A stretch of 50,636 nucleotides of DNA from Bacteroidales bacterium (GTDB lineage: Bacteria; Bacteroidota; Bacteroidia; Bacteroidales; Tenuifilaceae), in NCBI GenBank assembly GCA_028680705.1, contig JAQUJY010000001.1, forward strand, positions 44,728 through 95,363, written 5' to 3'. The notes under the pieces were generated by a model. It was not told the DNA's origin. It did not search any database and saw only the letters and a list, made by a program, of their open reading frames with translations. Shown here in pieces: positions 17,476 to 27,288 of the stretch. Both the position numbers and the translations under genes were made by a program. Within the stretch, counting starts at the first letter, position 1; every line of letters starts with the position of its first letter.

Positions 17476-20400
17476 TTATGTAACCTGAATACCTATTACC
17501 AGAATATCATCAACCTGGTCGTACGAAGATTGCCACATATCCATGCTATCCTCTAGTTGGGCTTTCTGCTCGGCCATAGTTAGAGTTGAAGTTTTAAGCA
17601 GCAACCGTTTAAATGCTTTTGCCATAAACTTTCTTCCATCGGGGCCACCAAACTGATCGGGAAATCCATCGGAAAACATGTAAAGCCTATCATTAGGCTT
17701 TAGTTCAACCCTATGCATCGTAAATTGCTCGTTATCCTTTGGATGAGCACCTACAGGCATTCTGTCGCCCTTATACTCAATCAATGCCCCTTCCCTTATA
17801 ATGTAAAGCGGATTGTACGCACCGGCATACCATAACTCATGGTTCTTCTGATCGATTGTACAAATGGCCACATCCATTCCATCCTGCATTTTAGTATCGC
17901 GCCCTGTTGTCTCAAAAATAGTCTTAATCTTCTGCCTCAAATTATTCAGAATTGCATCAGGGTGTACAATCCCATCAACATTAACAATATCATTTAGGAA
18001 TGAAATCCCCATCATGCTCATAAATGCGCCGGGAACACCATGACCGGTACAATCGGCAGCAACAACAATTGCCAAATCGCGCTTTTGACTAATCCAGGAA
18101 AAATCGCCGCTTACAATATCGCGAGGTCTGAGCATTATAAAGTAATCGCCAATGAGATCTGCAATAATATCCTCAGAGGGCATAATCCCCCATTGAATCC
18201 TACGGGCATATGCAATGCTTTGGGTAATCTCATCATTCTGCTTGAAAATTTGATCACGCTGCTGCTCAATTGCCTGCTTCTGCTTCTCAATAGTTCGGGT
18301 ACGCTGCTTTACCTTAAGTTCGAGCATGAGTTTATCTTTTATAAGGCTCTGTTCCCTGAGTTTAATCACCATTAGAAACAAGAAAACGATTAGCACACCA
18401 CAAGCAATATAAAACCATATGGTTTTCCAGAATGGGGGTCTTACAACAAAGGCCAGTTCTACAACACTGCTAAAATTTCCAATAACATCTTTTGCTCTAA
18501 TCAAAATGGTATAATGCCCCGAGGGGATAAAGGGAAGTTGGATAAACGGGTCGTTACTCCACTCTGTCCAGTTGGAAGTTAATCCTTGAACTAAATACTG
18601 ATACATAACGGCTCCTTTGCGAACGAACGATGGCGCACTTATCTGTATTTTTAGGCCATTGTTAGCATAATCTAAGTTGATATTACTTGGATTAATTATA
18701 TTACCATTCCTATCGATTATCTTCTTAACAAACAAACTCAATGATTCTGAAATGCTGTCGTTTGGGTAAGAAACTATTTTATAAATATCAGTATAAGCAT
18801 TGATAACGTAAAGGGTACTGGCATTTGAAACGTAAATAAATGTGGGGTTATCGAAAAGATTTAACAGTTGCCTATCAACATTTAGGCTGAAATCATCATC
18901 AATCCAACTTTGCCAACTAAGGTTTGCTTGCTGCCATAAAACCCCTTGCTGATAGTGATAATACTGTGGTTGACCAGTGAAGTGGAAACGTTCAGTCTTT
19001 GAAAGAATACCATTGTCCAATTCATATGAACCGTTCTTATAAAAAACCATGGGTTTTCCCTGTACTATTTTAACATAAGGCGAACCCAACTCGTCCTCGG
19101 GCATCACAATCTTTTCAACTTTAACACCTTTCTCTAAACTAACCGTATATACATCAAACTCGTTTGACAGGGCATAGTTACTGGTATTTAGTTGAGCGAT
19201 ACTTACAACAGAGCCTATTTCCTCAGTTAAGGTTTTTAATGAGCCATTAGGGGAGTTGGCAGAATAAACAAACGCTCCCGTTGTTGTACCTAAAAGGATA
19301 TTCCCTTTTTGCCCCTCAGACTCTTGAGCAAAAAGGATGTTTAAATCTGAAATTACCATACTTGCACTATTGTTGCTAATGCTGTATAGGCCAAAATTTG
19401 TTGCTGCATATAGTTGCTCGTTCACCTCAATCAGAAATCGTACTTTGCCAGTTAACCCGCTTACTTTTTTATAGATATGGCTAACAGATTCAAGCTTGTA
19501 GATACGCTTCCGCCGCAGTTCAACCTGGGAAGATTGTTCCTCCTCTGTTAAATCATTCCGCTTTAAGTGAGCTGTTTTTTCACTGGGAGGTTCTGTTTCA
19601 TTCCGTGAGAAAAGCCTCGCAATAAATCCCTTCCGTTTTTGGTTAATATCCTCCTTATTTTCAGCTGGAATACTAGGCTTATTAGACACCTCAGACTTTG
19701 GCACTTTAACAAACACATCAACAGGCTTATAACTCAAATACTTATCCAAATAAAAAAGGCCATCACCTGTTCCCACGTATAGTTTACCGTTATGCTCAAA
19801 ACAAGAAAGCACGTTACCCGTAAGCCCACGATAGTAATTCATCGACTTGACTGGTAACGAAAAATCAACTCGGGTAACGCCCATAGGATGAGAAATCCAT
19901 AAACCATTGGCGATATCAGTTCCAATGGAAAAAATTTCGTCGTCGGGTAACCCATTTTGATAATTCAGTGTAGATAAGGTTTCTCCTTTTGCAGCATCAA
20001 CAATAAGACAACCGCCGTTGAGAGTTGACAGTACAATTAAATCTTTACCAACAGAAGCCCCTCCATTTAGGATACTTGCATTAACATACTCCTGGTCGGC
20101 AAACATAAACTGGCTTAAAGTTTGTCCGTTGAAACGATAAATCTTATTCTGGGTTGAACCAAAATAAGCAATATCATTATGAATAAAAGAAAAGGTAAAA
20201 TCCTCTCCAAGGGCCAGCCCCGCCAACATCTCATAACCACCATCGGGCATATTCTGATAAATCAGTGCACTATTCTTTACATGGTAGGTTTTGCCTCGCA
20301 GCTGAAAAAAATCTGATATAAAAACTTCTGACTGAATAGCGTGATAAACTGTATCGACAAGGATTGAATCAGATACGCTTATCCTACAGATAGTTGTGGG

Positions 20401-20817
20401 TGAAACTGCTAGCAATCCCCCTTCGAACTTTGAGAACTTATAGTAAAAGTTATCGTTGGTAACCTCAATTAGGCTTTTTTGTACGGGTTGCCTATCAATC
20501 TTAGTGTCGAAATAGCCCACGCCATGCTCTGTGCAGAAAAAAAGATACTCGCTAAATGCAAATGCTATAGGCCTTCCTTTAACGCCAAGACCTTCCCAAT
20601 GCTGGCCATCAAATGTGTATATATCCCTCTGGTTTAAAACAAAAATCTCCCCATTATTACCCTGCTCAAAACCCCAGTTCTGGTTGTCCACATCGCTGGG
20701 CAAACTATAGTTCACCAAATATGGATTACCTTCCTGTGCATTGAGGCTATTGCTCCCAAATAGTACAAGAGCACAAAGGATAAATGCCCATTTGTTCTTC
20801 ACTAAGATGTTAAGCAT
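17476..20817 (-). CDS. Sensor protein: periplasmic propeller, Y_Y_Y domain, TM and SpoIIE/PP2C phosphatase
   Basis: 1113 residues. A signal peptide (to about 28) precedes a large beta-propeller-like region with repeats such as NGGCLIVDAAKGETLSTLNYQNGLP. A Y_Y_Y-type Ig domain at about 720-793 (YQYLVQGLTSNWTEWS, GHYTILIRAKD) leads to a single TM at about 800-820, a coiled coil at 825-865 (EKQKQAIEQQRDQIF) and a cytosolic PP2C/SpoIIE serine phosphatase. Metal-binding acidic motifs are SGDF near 903-906, DCTGHG near 922-927, SDG near 1049-1051 and DDILV near 1103. It resembles hybrid sensors in which the kinase is replaced by a phosphatase, presumably acting on an anti-sigma antagonist. Starts 15 bases after yifB, so likely cotranscribed. 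The ligand is unknown. Confidence 0.88.
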   Translation of the reverse strand: MLNILVKNKWAFILCALVLFGSNSLNAQEGNPYLVNYSLPSDVDNQNWGFEQGNNGEIFVLNQRDIYTFDGQHWEGLGVKGRPIAFAFSEYLFFCTEHGVGYFDTKIDRQPVQKSLIEVTNDNFYYKFSKFEGGLLAVSPTTICRISVSDSILVDTVYHAIQSEVFISDFFQLRGKTYHVKNSALIYQNMPDGGYEMLAGLALGEDFTFSFIHNDIAYFGSTQNKIYRFNGQTLSQFMFADQEYVNASILNGGASVGKDLIVLSTLNGGCLIVDAAKGETLSTLNYQNGLPDDEIFSIGTDIANGLWISHPMGVTRVDFSLPVKSMNYYRGLTGNVLSCFEHNGKLYVGTGDGLFYLDKYLSYKPVDVFVKVPKSEVSNKPSIPAENKEDINQKRKGFIARLFSRNETEPPSEKTAHLKRNDLTEEEQSSQVELRRKRIYKLESVSHIYKKVSGLTGKVRFLIEVNEQLYAATNFGLYSISNNSASMVISDLNILFAQESEGQKGNILLGTTTGAFVYSANSPNGSLKTLTEEIGSVVSIAQLNTSNYALSNEFDVYTVSLEKGVKVEKIVMPEDELGSPYVKIVQGKPMVFYKNGSYELDNGILSKTERFHFTGQPQYYHYQQGVLWQQANLSWQSWIDDDFSLNVDRQLLNLFDNPTFIYVSNASTLYVINAYTDIYKIVSYPNDSISESLSLFVKKIIDRNGNIINPSNINLDYANNGLKIQISAPSFVRKGAVMYQYLVQGLTSNWTEWSNDPFIQLPFIPSGHYTILIRAKDVIGNFSSVVELAFVVRPPFWKTIWFYIACGVLIVFLFLMVIKLREQSLIKDKLMLELKVKQRTRTIEKQKQAIEQQRDQIFKQNDEITQSIAYARRIQWGIMPSEDIIADLIGDYFIMLRPRDIVSGDFSWISQKRDLAIVVAADCTGHGVPGAFMSMMGISFLNDIVNVDGIVHPDAILNNLRQKIKTIFETTGRDTKMQDGMDVAICTIDQKNHELWYAGAYNPLYIIREGALIEYKGDRMPVGAHPKDNEQFTMHRVELKPNDRLYMFSDGFPDQFGGPDGRKFMAKAFKRLLLKTSTLTMAEQKAQLEDSMDMWQSSYDQVDDILVIGIQVT

Positions 20818-20832
20818 ATCTTAAATTAATAA

Positions 20833-22371
20833 TTATCCTGCCCAAGTGTCCCGATCAAGACTTCGATACTGAATTGCCTCAGCAACATGCTCAGACTTGA
20901 TACTTTCGCTCCCTTCCAAATCGGCAATAGTTCTGGAAACCTTAAGTATTCTGTCGTATGCACGAGCCGATAGGCCTAAACGCTCCATTGCATTTTTAAG
21001 CAGTGCAATTCCAGCATCGTTCAACACACAGAATTTCCTGATTAGCTTGCTTGTCATTTGCGCATTGCAGTATATGTCTTTCCACTCGATAAAGCGCTCG
21101 GCTTGAATCTCCCGTGCTTTCACAACTCGCTCTCTCACGCTCGCGGATGTTTCGGAAGTTGGTGCATCGGATAGCTTTTCGAACGGAACAGGGACAACCT
21201 CAACGTGAATATCTATTCTATCGAGCAATGGACCCGAAATTTTATTAAGATATTTTTGCACAACCCCATGCGAGCATACACAATCCTTATCGGGATGGTT
21301 ATAGTAGCCACAAGGGCAAGGGTTCATAGATGCAACAAGCATAAACGATGCAGGGTATTCTACTGAGAGTTTTGCTCTGGATATGGTAATCACTCTATCC
21401 TCAAGTGGTTGACGCATTACCTCAAGCACAGTTCGCTTAAACTCGGGCAGTTCATCTAAGAAAAGCACACCATTATGGGATAGTGAAATTTCACCAGGCT
21501 GAGGATATGTACCCCCGCCAACAAGAGCCACATCAGAAATGGTATGGTGAGGACTACGAAAAGGACGTCGAGTCATAAGTGAGGTGCCCCTATCAATTTT
21601 ACCAGCAACAGAATGTATTTTAGTAGTCTCCAATGCCTCGCGAAGGGTTAAAGGCGGAATAATTGTTGGTAAACGTTTAGCCAACATGGTTTTACCAGCC
21701 CCAGGAGGACCTATCATAATCAGATTATGACCACCTGCAGCGGCAACCTCAAATGCGCGCTTCACATTCTCCTGCCCTTTTACGTCGGAAAAATCAACAT
21801 CGTACTCGTTGGCATGCTGAACAAACTCTTCTCTAGTATCAACAGTAGTAGGTTCGAGCGTGCTTGTCCCGTTAAAAAAGTCCATAACCTGAGCGATGTT
21901 TTCAACCCCGTAAACATCAATATTATTAACAACAGCAGCCTCGCGAGCGTTACCCTTCGGAACAATCAAACCCTTAAACCCTTCCTCTCGAGCCTGAATA
22001 GCGATGGGAAGTATTCCTTTAATAGGCTGTACCGTTCCGTCAAGCGATAATTCGCCCATGATTACATATTCTGCAAGATTATCAGATTTAATCTGCTCCG
22101 ATGCAGCAAGTATACCAATAGCTAGTGGCAAATCGTACGAAGCACCCTCCTTGCGGATATCGGCAGGTGCCATATTGATAACCACTCTCCTTTTGGGCAT
22201 TTTACTTTTTACAGATTCGAGGGCAGTAGCAATTCGCTGCTGGCTCTCCCTTACAGCACTATCGGGTAATCCAACAAGGAAAAAATTAATGCCCTGTGCA
22301 ACGCTAACCTCAATGGTTATGGTAGTTGCCTTAATACCGTGAACTGCGCTTCCGTATGTTTTAACAAGCAT
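20833..22371 (-). CDS. YifB/ComM family Mg-chelatase-like AAA+ ATPase
   Basis: 512 residues, the normal length. An N-terminal Lon-protease-like ChlI domain ([46 protein letters not shown]) is followed by the AAA+ core with Walker [10 protein letters not shown], Walker [10 protein letters not shown] and a Cys-rich loop ([18 protein letters not shown]). A C-terminal helical domain contains RSLDRDTW. ComM is a branch-migration helicase in natural transformation; the role in this phylum is not established. First gene of the probable yifB - SpoIIE - receptor unit. Confidence 0.93.
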   Translation of the reverse strand: MLVKTYGSAVHGIKATTITIEVSVAQGINFFLVGLPDSAVRESQQRIATALESVKSKMPKRRVVINMAPADIRKEGASYDLPLAIGILAASEQIKSDNLAEYVIMGELSLDGTVQPIKGILPIAIQAREEGFKGLIVPKGNAREAAVVNNIDVYGVENIAQVMDFFNGTSTLEPTTVDTREEFVQHANEYDVDFSDVKGQENVKRAFEVAAAGGHNLIMIGPPGAGKTMLAKRLPTIIPPLTLREALETTKIHSVAGKIDRGTSLMTRRPFRSPHHTISDVALVGGGTYPQPGEISLSHNGVLFLDELPEFKRTVLEVMRQPLEDRVITISRAKLSVEYPASFMLVASMNPCPCGYYNHPDKDCVCSHGVVQKYLNKISGPLLDRIDIHVEVVPVPFEKLSDAPTSETSASVRERVVKAREIQAERFIEWKDIYCNAQMTSKLIRKFCVLNDAGIALLKNAMERLGLSARAYDRILKVSRTIADLEGSESIKSEHVAEAIQYRSLDRDTWAG

Positions 22372-22466
22372 TATAAAACCAGTTTAAGCCGATGAATTAA
22401 AAAACACTTGAAAGTTATGCAGAATTTACGAATAATAACTAACAATTATAACATTGCAGTTACCCT

Positions 22467-22498
22467 AAAAACAAAAAATGCAGCCTTTGGGGGCTGCA
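22467..22498 (-). terminator. Rho-independent terminator of the greA-HIT operon
   Basis: On the minus strand TGCAGCC, loop CCCAAA, GGCTGCA, then TTTTTTGTTTTT. It lies about 20 bases past the HIT gene stop. Confidence 0.9.
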
Positions 22499-22519
22499 CA
22501 GGAGATATGCTCTTTTTTC

Positions 22520-22915
22520 TTAAACTATTGCTTCGGATATTTGCTTAGCCAACTCGCTAAACTCGTCGGGGCTTAACTTTGCCCTTGGCTTTTGAAAACT
22601 TATATCGGCTTCGCTATTAAGTGGTACAAGATGAATATGTGCATGGGGAACTTCTAACCCAAGGACAGCCACGCCAATCCTTTTACAGGGCACAACACGC
22701 TCAATGGCTTTAGCAATGCGTTTTGCAAACACCATCATATCGGCTAGGGTTTTATCATCAACATCAAAAATATAGTCAACCTCCTGCTTAGGGATAACCA
22801 AAACATGCCCCTTTACCAAAGGGTTTATATCGAGAAAGGCAAAATAGCGATTGTCCTCAGCAACCTTGTACGAAGGAATTTCGCCAGCTGCAATTTTTGA
22901 GAAGATAGTTGCCAT
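22520..22915 (-). CDS. HIT family hydrolase
   Basis: 131-residue histidine-triad protein. The catalytic HAHIH has H91, H93 and H95, preceded by GHVLVIPK, as in HinT/AP4A-hydrolase-like enzymes acting on nucleoside phosphoramidates or dinucleoside polyphosphates. Starts 18 bases after the greA stop and precedes a terminator, so greA and HIT form a two-gene operon. The exact substrate is unknown. Confidence 0.92.
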   Translation of the reverse strand: MATIFSKIAAGEIPSYKVAEDNRYFAFLDINPLVKGHVLVIPKQEVDYIFDVDDKTLADMMVFAKRIAKAIERVVPCKRIGVAVLGLEVPHAHIHLVPLNSEADISFQKPRAKLSPDEFSELAKQISEAIV

Positions 22916-22933
22916 AGCTCTAACCCTTTTGGT

Positions 22934-23407
22934 TTATCGTGATATTTTAATAATCTCGAACGCAACGGTTCCAGAGGGGATTTGAACCTCAACAGACTCG
23001 CCCTTTTTTTTCCCAAGTAAAGCTTTGGCTATGGGAGTGCCAATGGAAAGTTTCCCCTCCTTAATGTTCGCTTCGCTCTCTGCTACAATGACATACTCCA
23101 CCATAGCATTATTGGTTTTATTCTTAAGCTTAACTTTATTGAGTATTTGCACCTTATCGATGCCAATCTTGCTTTCATCAATAATTCTTGACTTAGCAAT
23201 AACATCCTCAAGTTTAGCAATTTTCATCTCAAGCATACCTTGTGCCTCTTTTGCAGCATCATACTCTGCATTTTCAGACAAATCACCTTTATCGCGCGCC
23301 TCGGCAATCATTTGCGTAATTGCAGGTCTTTCAACGGTACGATACTGCTCCAATTCTTTATGGAGTCTATCCAAACCTTCCTTTGTTAAATAGGTAACTT
23401 TAGACAT
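22934..23407 (-). CDS. greA: Transcription elongation factor GreA
   Basis: 157 residues. The N-terminal coiled coil contains LTKEGLDRLHKELEQYRTVERPAI and the tip sequence GDLSENAEYDAAKEAQ with the acidic residues that act in the RNA polymerase secondary channel. The C-terminal FKBP-like domain has KLSIGTPIAKALLGKKKGESVEVQIP. Stimulates transcript cleavage by backtracked RNA polymerase. Cotranscribed with the HIT gene; a terminator lies upstream at 23450-23478. Confidence 0.96.
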   Translation of the reverse strand: MSKVTYLTKEGLDRLHKELEQYRTVERPAITQMIAEARDKGDLSENAEYDAAKEAQGMLEMKIAKLEDVIAKSRIIDESKIGIDKVQILNKVKLKNKTNNAMVEYVIVAESEANIKEGKLSIGTPIAKALLGKKKGESVEVQIPSGTVAFEIIKISR

Positions 23408-23449
23408 ATGTCAATCTCATTAATTATACTACATTAAGGGGTAAATAAT

Positions 23450-23478
23450 AAAAAAGAATCCCGAATATCTCGGAACTC
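23450..23478 (-). terminator. Rho-independent terminator upstream of greA
   Basis: On the minus strand GAGTTCCGA (from 23478), loop GATAT, TCGGGATTC, nine pairs with two G-U, then TTTTTTATTATTT. It ends the transcript of the two envelope genes at 23535-24480. Confidence 0.75.
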
Positions 23479-23534
23479 TTTTCCGCTGTAAAGATACAAA
23501 TTTTATTGTAAATAAAACAAAATTAGATGCTTAC

Positions 23535-24077
23535 TCAAATTGAGAAATATTTTGGCCTAATTATTTCTGAATAAACTATTGCTTTTTTTGCATCAAATTC
23601 TTTTACAAAATAGTTGCGAGATTCGCCAAAGGCCAGTTCCTCCTCCTCTTGAGTTTTCGCATTACCTATCTCCGTAGAGGCAATACTATCATCATCAAAC
23701 TCATTAACCTTATGCCTCTCACCAGCACCGCCTTGCATAGATGCCTGAGCACGCTCTTGCATTTTTAGCTGAAAAGCCGTTAGCTTAACCTCTTCTTGCA
23801 GCTCATCTTCATCGTTCTCAAATTCGTCTGCTTTAAATGATGTTGGTACTCCCTCGTGGCGGTGTGTTAAACCGAAGGGATCGTAATTGTGCTCATTGCC
23901 CTCATTTTCCAAATGGGCAACAGTTAAACCCTCTTCATCTGGCACATAATGCTCAGGGTTCCGAACAACTTTATGCGCAGTTTGCTTTTGTTGATCCTTC
24001 TTTTTCTTCTGAGCAACCGCATTCACAATCGCCAAAACTATTGCAATAACTATGAAAATTATACTGTCTAATTCCAT
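23535..24077 (-). CDS. Uncharacterised acidic membrane-anchored protein
   Basis: 180 residues, no recognised family. A single N-terminal TM (about 4-22, IIFIVIAIVLAIVNAVAQ) is followed by a short Lys-rich stretch and a long Asp/Glu-rich, probably disordered region (EFENDEDELQEEVK, EEEELAF). The conserved-looking end FDAKKAIVYSEIIRPKYF suggests a docking peptide at the C-terminus. The single base between it and the upstream lipoprotein gene implies cotranscription. Resembles hypothetical proteins common in Bacteroidales; function unknown. Confidence 0.75.
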   Translation of the reverse strand: MELDSIIFIVIAIVLAIVNAVAQKKKKDQQKQTAHKVVRNPEHYVPDEEGLTVAHLENEGNEHNYDPFGLTHRHEGVPTSFKADEFENDEDELQEEVKLTAFQLKMQERAQASMQGGAGERHKVNEFDDDSIASTEIGNAKTQEEEELAFGESRNYFVKEFDAKKAIVYSEIIRPKYFSI

Positions 24078-24078
24078 T

Positions 24079-24480
24079 TTATTTATACTTATTGCGTTTC
24101 CAAAACATTAGTTTTTGTTTAAGCGATTTTTGTGATGCATAATTACGTCGTGTCTCTCGCTCATTCTGTTTCATGCGTGCCTGTACATCGGGATGCTGAT
24201 TCTCTTTATGACGCCGAATCATCTTTTTTTGCACCTTTTTAGCCTCTGCTTTCCGCCTAAGTTGAGGTCTGTTTGCCTTTCGCTCAAGCCTTAGGGTTTT
24301 CCTTCTTGCCTTGCGGGCAACCCTCTCTCGCTTTTTCCGCTCTCTTTTAAAACCAGCCTGATTCCCCATTAAATTACCCTCAAGTCCCGATGGGTATATT
24401 TTTTTCGCACACGAAACAGTTCCAAAGTTAATTAATATCAACGATAAAAAGAAGAGGGGAAGTCGAAACTTTCGAATCAT
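24079..24480 (-). CDS. Highly basic putative lipoprotein
   Basis: 133 residues from the start used here; an in-frame ATG 15 bases upstream would add MVLRL. Signal sequence MIRKFRLPLFFLSLILINFG is followed by a Cys at about residue 24 (TVSC, an imperfect lipobox). The mature part is dominated by Arg and Lys (RERKKRERVARKARRKTLR, RRKAEAKK) and looks helical. It could bind nucleic acid, lipid A phosphates or the acidic tail of the protein encoded next. No known family recognised. Confidence 0.7.
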   Translation of the reverse strand: MIRKFRLPLFFLSLILINFGTVSCAKKIYPSGLEGNLMGNQAGFKRERKKRERVARKARRKTLRLERKANRPQLRRKAEAKKVQKKMIRRHKENQHPDVQARMKQNERETRRNYASQKSLKQKLMFWKRNKYK

Positions 24481-24548
24481 TAACCTAAGAACCATTTACT
24501 ATAAACTATTTATACCATAAATACGTTTAGCCTTTAAAGACATTTATT

Positions 24549-24556
24549 TATATTTG
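24549..24556 (+). promoter_or_regulatory. -7 element before the Rieske-like lipoprotein gene
   Basis: TATATTTG fits TAnnTTTG. The start codon at 24571 would lie about 10 bases after the transcription start, giving a very short leader. The -33 region has TTTAG near 24526. Confidence 0.5.
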
Positions 24557-24570
24557 CCGAAAATCAGACA

Positions 24571-25005
24571 ATGAAAACTACAAAGATAACGATAATCCTT
24601 GCACTGCTTATTATTCCACAAGTATTTTGGTCGTGCATTAAGGAGGAACCCATCATAGTACCGCATGTTTATGTTAATTTTTCAATAAACCTATCGCTTC
24701 CGCAGTATTATGACCTCAACGCCATTAACAATGCAATAATTTACCCCAACGAGGGATATGACGATAATGGGATTATTATTTACAGGAAAAATCTTGAGGA
24801 GTTCTTTGCCTTCGATGCTACATGTCCTCAACATATCGAATTAAGCACTGCTGTAACCCTTGATAGCGATGATTCTAGTAATGCAACTTGTCCTCACTGC
24901 GAGGCCACATACTCCTTACTAAATTTCGGGCAAGCCAACAATGGGCATCCGCTTAAAAGATACAGAATATCTTTGCATGGTTCCTTTCTGAGAGTTTATA
25001 ATTAG
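24571..25005 (+). CDS. Rieske-like (iron-sulfur or zinc) lipoprotein
   Basis: 144 residues. Signal peptide with Cys22 (VFWSC) suggests a lipoprotein. The core resembles the Rieske fold: IIIYRKNLEEFFAFDATCPQH, then NATCPHCEATYSLLNFG and HPLKRYRISLHGSFLRV. The ligand motifs differ from the Rieske rule C-x-H ... C-x2-H: here C85-x2-H88, 18 residues, then C107-P-H109-C110. It could hold a [2Fe-2S] cluster with altered ligands or a zinc ion. Convergent with the LTA-synthase-like gene, 8 bases apart. Confidence 0.72.
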   Translation: MKTTKITIILALLIIPQVFWSCIKEEPIIVPHVYVNFSINLSLPQYYDLNAINNAIIYPNEGYDDNGIIIYRKNLEEFFAFDATCPQHIELSTAVTLDSDDSSNATCPHCEATYSLLNFGQANNGHPLKRYRISLHGSFLRVYN

Positions 25006-25013
25006 GGTTATTG

Positions 25014-26978
25014 CTACTTTTCGGGCATAAGCTTATCATCAATCATCCTGTTATGATATTGCTGAATAATGGCCTTTAGCAACTCCTCATTATCACTGCC
25101 CGTAAAGTCATTCTGCTCTACCAAATTGTTTTTTAACAGGCTATCAGTTTTGTAGCTGTAAGCACCAACTATCTCCTTTCCGTTAAAATACAGCAAGGTA
25201 TCATCTTTTATAAACTGATAGGTTGAACCCGTGTAGTTAATTACATAATCATCGGACTTATCGCTTAAAAGATCCTTACCAAAAGCAAAATATGGCTTGT
25301 TGTAGTTTAGATACGATAAAACCGTAGGCATTATATCGATATGCTGAGCCACCTTTTGACTAACCCCAATTATACCTTCCGAAGGATGATAAAAAATGAT
25401 TGGAACCGCATAACCCCCAAGGTTTGTCTTGTATTCTTCAAAAAAGGACTGATTAGCATGGTCGGCGGTAATAACAAAAAGCGTACTATCGAACCAAGGT
25501 TTAGTTCGGGCAGCCTCAAAGAAACGCTTTAACGCATAATCGGTATAACCAACACATTGGTGCATTGGTAACTCCCCCTTCGGAAAAACTCCTTCATACC
25601 TTTCGGGCACTCGAAATGGATGATGCGATGAAACGGTAAAAATTGAGGTAAAGAATGGCTGGGGCAAGTTATCAATCTCCCTAGCAAAAAACTGAAGGAA
25701 CTCCTCGTCCCAAATACCCCACATACCATCAAAATCGGCGGAGTTACCATACTCGGTCATTCCATAATACTTATCAAAACCTGTCATACGGGTAAAAGCC
25801 TGCAAACCCATTGAGCCATTGGGTGCTCCATGAAAAAAAGAGGTATGGTATCCCATCGGTTTTAGCAATGATGCAAAGGTATTAACCCTGTTCGTAGAGT
25901 ATGGAGTAAGCACAAAGGGCTCAACAATCATGGGAATAGACGCCAATACCGATGGAAGAACATCAATTGATTTGCGCCCATTGGAAAATGCATAGCGAAA
26001 CATAAGGCTATGCTCTATTAACGAATCGATAAATGGCGTATATCCTTCGTATCCTATGCTTTGTAAATGCTGATTATATTTACCAATATACTCGCGACCA
26101 ACACTCTCAAGAATTATTACAACAACATTTTGCGAGTTAAAAGCATTGTCGGATTCAGGGTAATGCACAGGATTAAAGATGCTGTTTAGGGTCTCTTCAT
26201 CTTTATAATAGCTAATCTGGCTCAGCGGCTTTACCCCAAGTGTACGATAAATGGCAAAGGGTGTATTTAGTACAATGGCTGTTTCCAGAGGATCGGTTAC
26301 AAAAGACCCAGCATTGCTTAAAGTTATGGGGCGTGTACTATGCCTAAAACCACCCCGTAACCCGCCAATGGTAAGACCTATAAATAGAGCCATTAGTAGG
26401 GTTCCCATAAAAGTGTAAACTACATGCTGTATTGCGCCTTTTGGTCTGTTAATTAACTTTGCTTTTTGATAAAGCAATATCAAAACAGCAGTAAAAATTA
26501 TCCATATTAGGAATATGTACCAATAGTCAACTAAAAATTTCACCAATAACGAAAATATATTCTGCTCATTCTCAAACTCACCAAAAACCGATGCAGTTGT
26601 CCGCCTAAGAGTAAATTTAAAGTAAATAAAATCGGCACAATTGGCCAGAATGGCAATACTATTAGTAATTACATATATATATTTAATCACAGTTTGGTAG
26701 TAACTATTGTACCTAAAAGTGAATGGCAGAAGAATTAAAACCAAATAAAACAGGTTGGTATAGAGTATGCCCGAGGTATCAAACTTAAGCCCTCCCAGCA
26801 TCATCCACATAAAACCACCAAAAGTTACGTTTGGAAAGTAGTTGGCGTTAAATAGGTAGAAAAGAACTCTAGAAATCGAAAAAATTGCGTAAACCAATAG
26901 AATATTGGTTATGGCAGTGGTATAGATACTCTTCTTAAACCGAATATCGGCAAAGTAACCCCTTAACGAGTTAAGCAT
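25014..26978 (-). CDS. LTA synthase family sulfatase-fold membrane enzyme
   Basis: 654 residues. Five to six TM helices fill about the first 230 residues. The alkaline-phosphatase/sulfatase domain starts near 285 with NVVVIILESVGREYIG (first metal-binding Glu). The nucleophile region reads SNGRKSIDVLPS with S337 where Thr is common. Later come FFHGAPNGSMG, FTVSSHHPF and ITADHANQ (metal Asp-His). In Gram-positives this fold polymerises glycerol phosphate; Gram-negative relatives transfer phosphoglycerol or phosphoethanolamine to envelope glycans or lipids. The precise product cannot be inferred. Confidence 0.9.
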   Translation of the reverse strand: MLNSLRGYFADIRFKKSIYTTAITNILLVYAIFSISRVLFYLFNANYFPNVTFGGFMWMMLGGLKFDTSGILYTNLFYLVLILLPFTFRYNSYYQTVIKYIYVITNSIAILANCADFIYFKFTLRRTTASVFGEFENEQNIFSLLVKFLVDYWYIFLIWIIFTAVLILLYQKAKLINRPKGAIQHVVYTFMGTLLMALFIGLTIGGLRGGFRHSTRPITLSNAGSFVTDPLETAIVLNTPFAIYRTLGVKPLSQISYYKDEETLNSIFNPVHYPESDNAFNSQNVVVIILESVGREYIGKYNQHLQSIGYEGYTPFIDSLIEHSLMFRYAFSNGRKSIDVLPSVLASIPMIVEPFVLTPYSTNRVNTFASLLKPMGYHTSFFHGAPNGSMGLQAFTRMTGFDKYYGMTEYGNSADFDGMWGIWDEEFLQFFAREIDNLPQPFFTSIFTVSSHHPFRVPERYEGVFPKGELPMHQCVGYTDYALKRFFEAARTKPWFDSTLFVITADHANQSFFEEYKTNLGGYAVPIIFYHPSEGIIGVSQKVAQHIDIMPTVLSYLNYNKPYFAFGKDLLSDKSDDYVINYTGSTYQFIKDDTLLYFNGKEIVGAYSYKTDSLLKNNLVEQNDFTGSDNEELLKAIIQQYHNRMIDDKLMPEK

Positions 26979-27288
26979 AATTTTTTACTTAAATTTTAGC
27001 AAAGGTATAAAATATCCAAGTTGACTACTGATTAGGACAATATTTATACATTTTAAATTATAATTGTAATATCCAAAAGCGGGCAACAAAAGCAAAAACA
27101 CCTTGTATTATTTAACAAATTAAAGTAGGTTTGTAGTTCGGGTTATGTAATTATCCTGTATTCAATTTAAGACAAAAACCCCTGATTACATGACACTTAC
27201 ATTGCAATTTTGCAGCTAAGGCATTGATATGATTGAGTTTTTTAGTGTAATTGGAATTTTTAAAAATATTGCGAAACAAGTATAGTTC
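26979..27288 (+). promoter_or_regulatory. Intergenic region with promoter of the bifunctional nuclease gene
   Basis: Gene-free. TTG (27103-27105), a 20-base spacer and TAGGTTTG (27126-27133) fit the Bacteroidota promoter and would give a leader of about 150 bases. No riboswitch-like fold was recognised in the leader. Confidence 0.4.
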
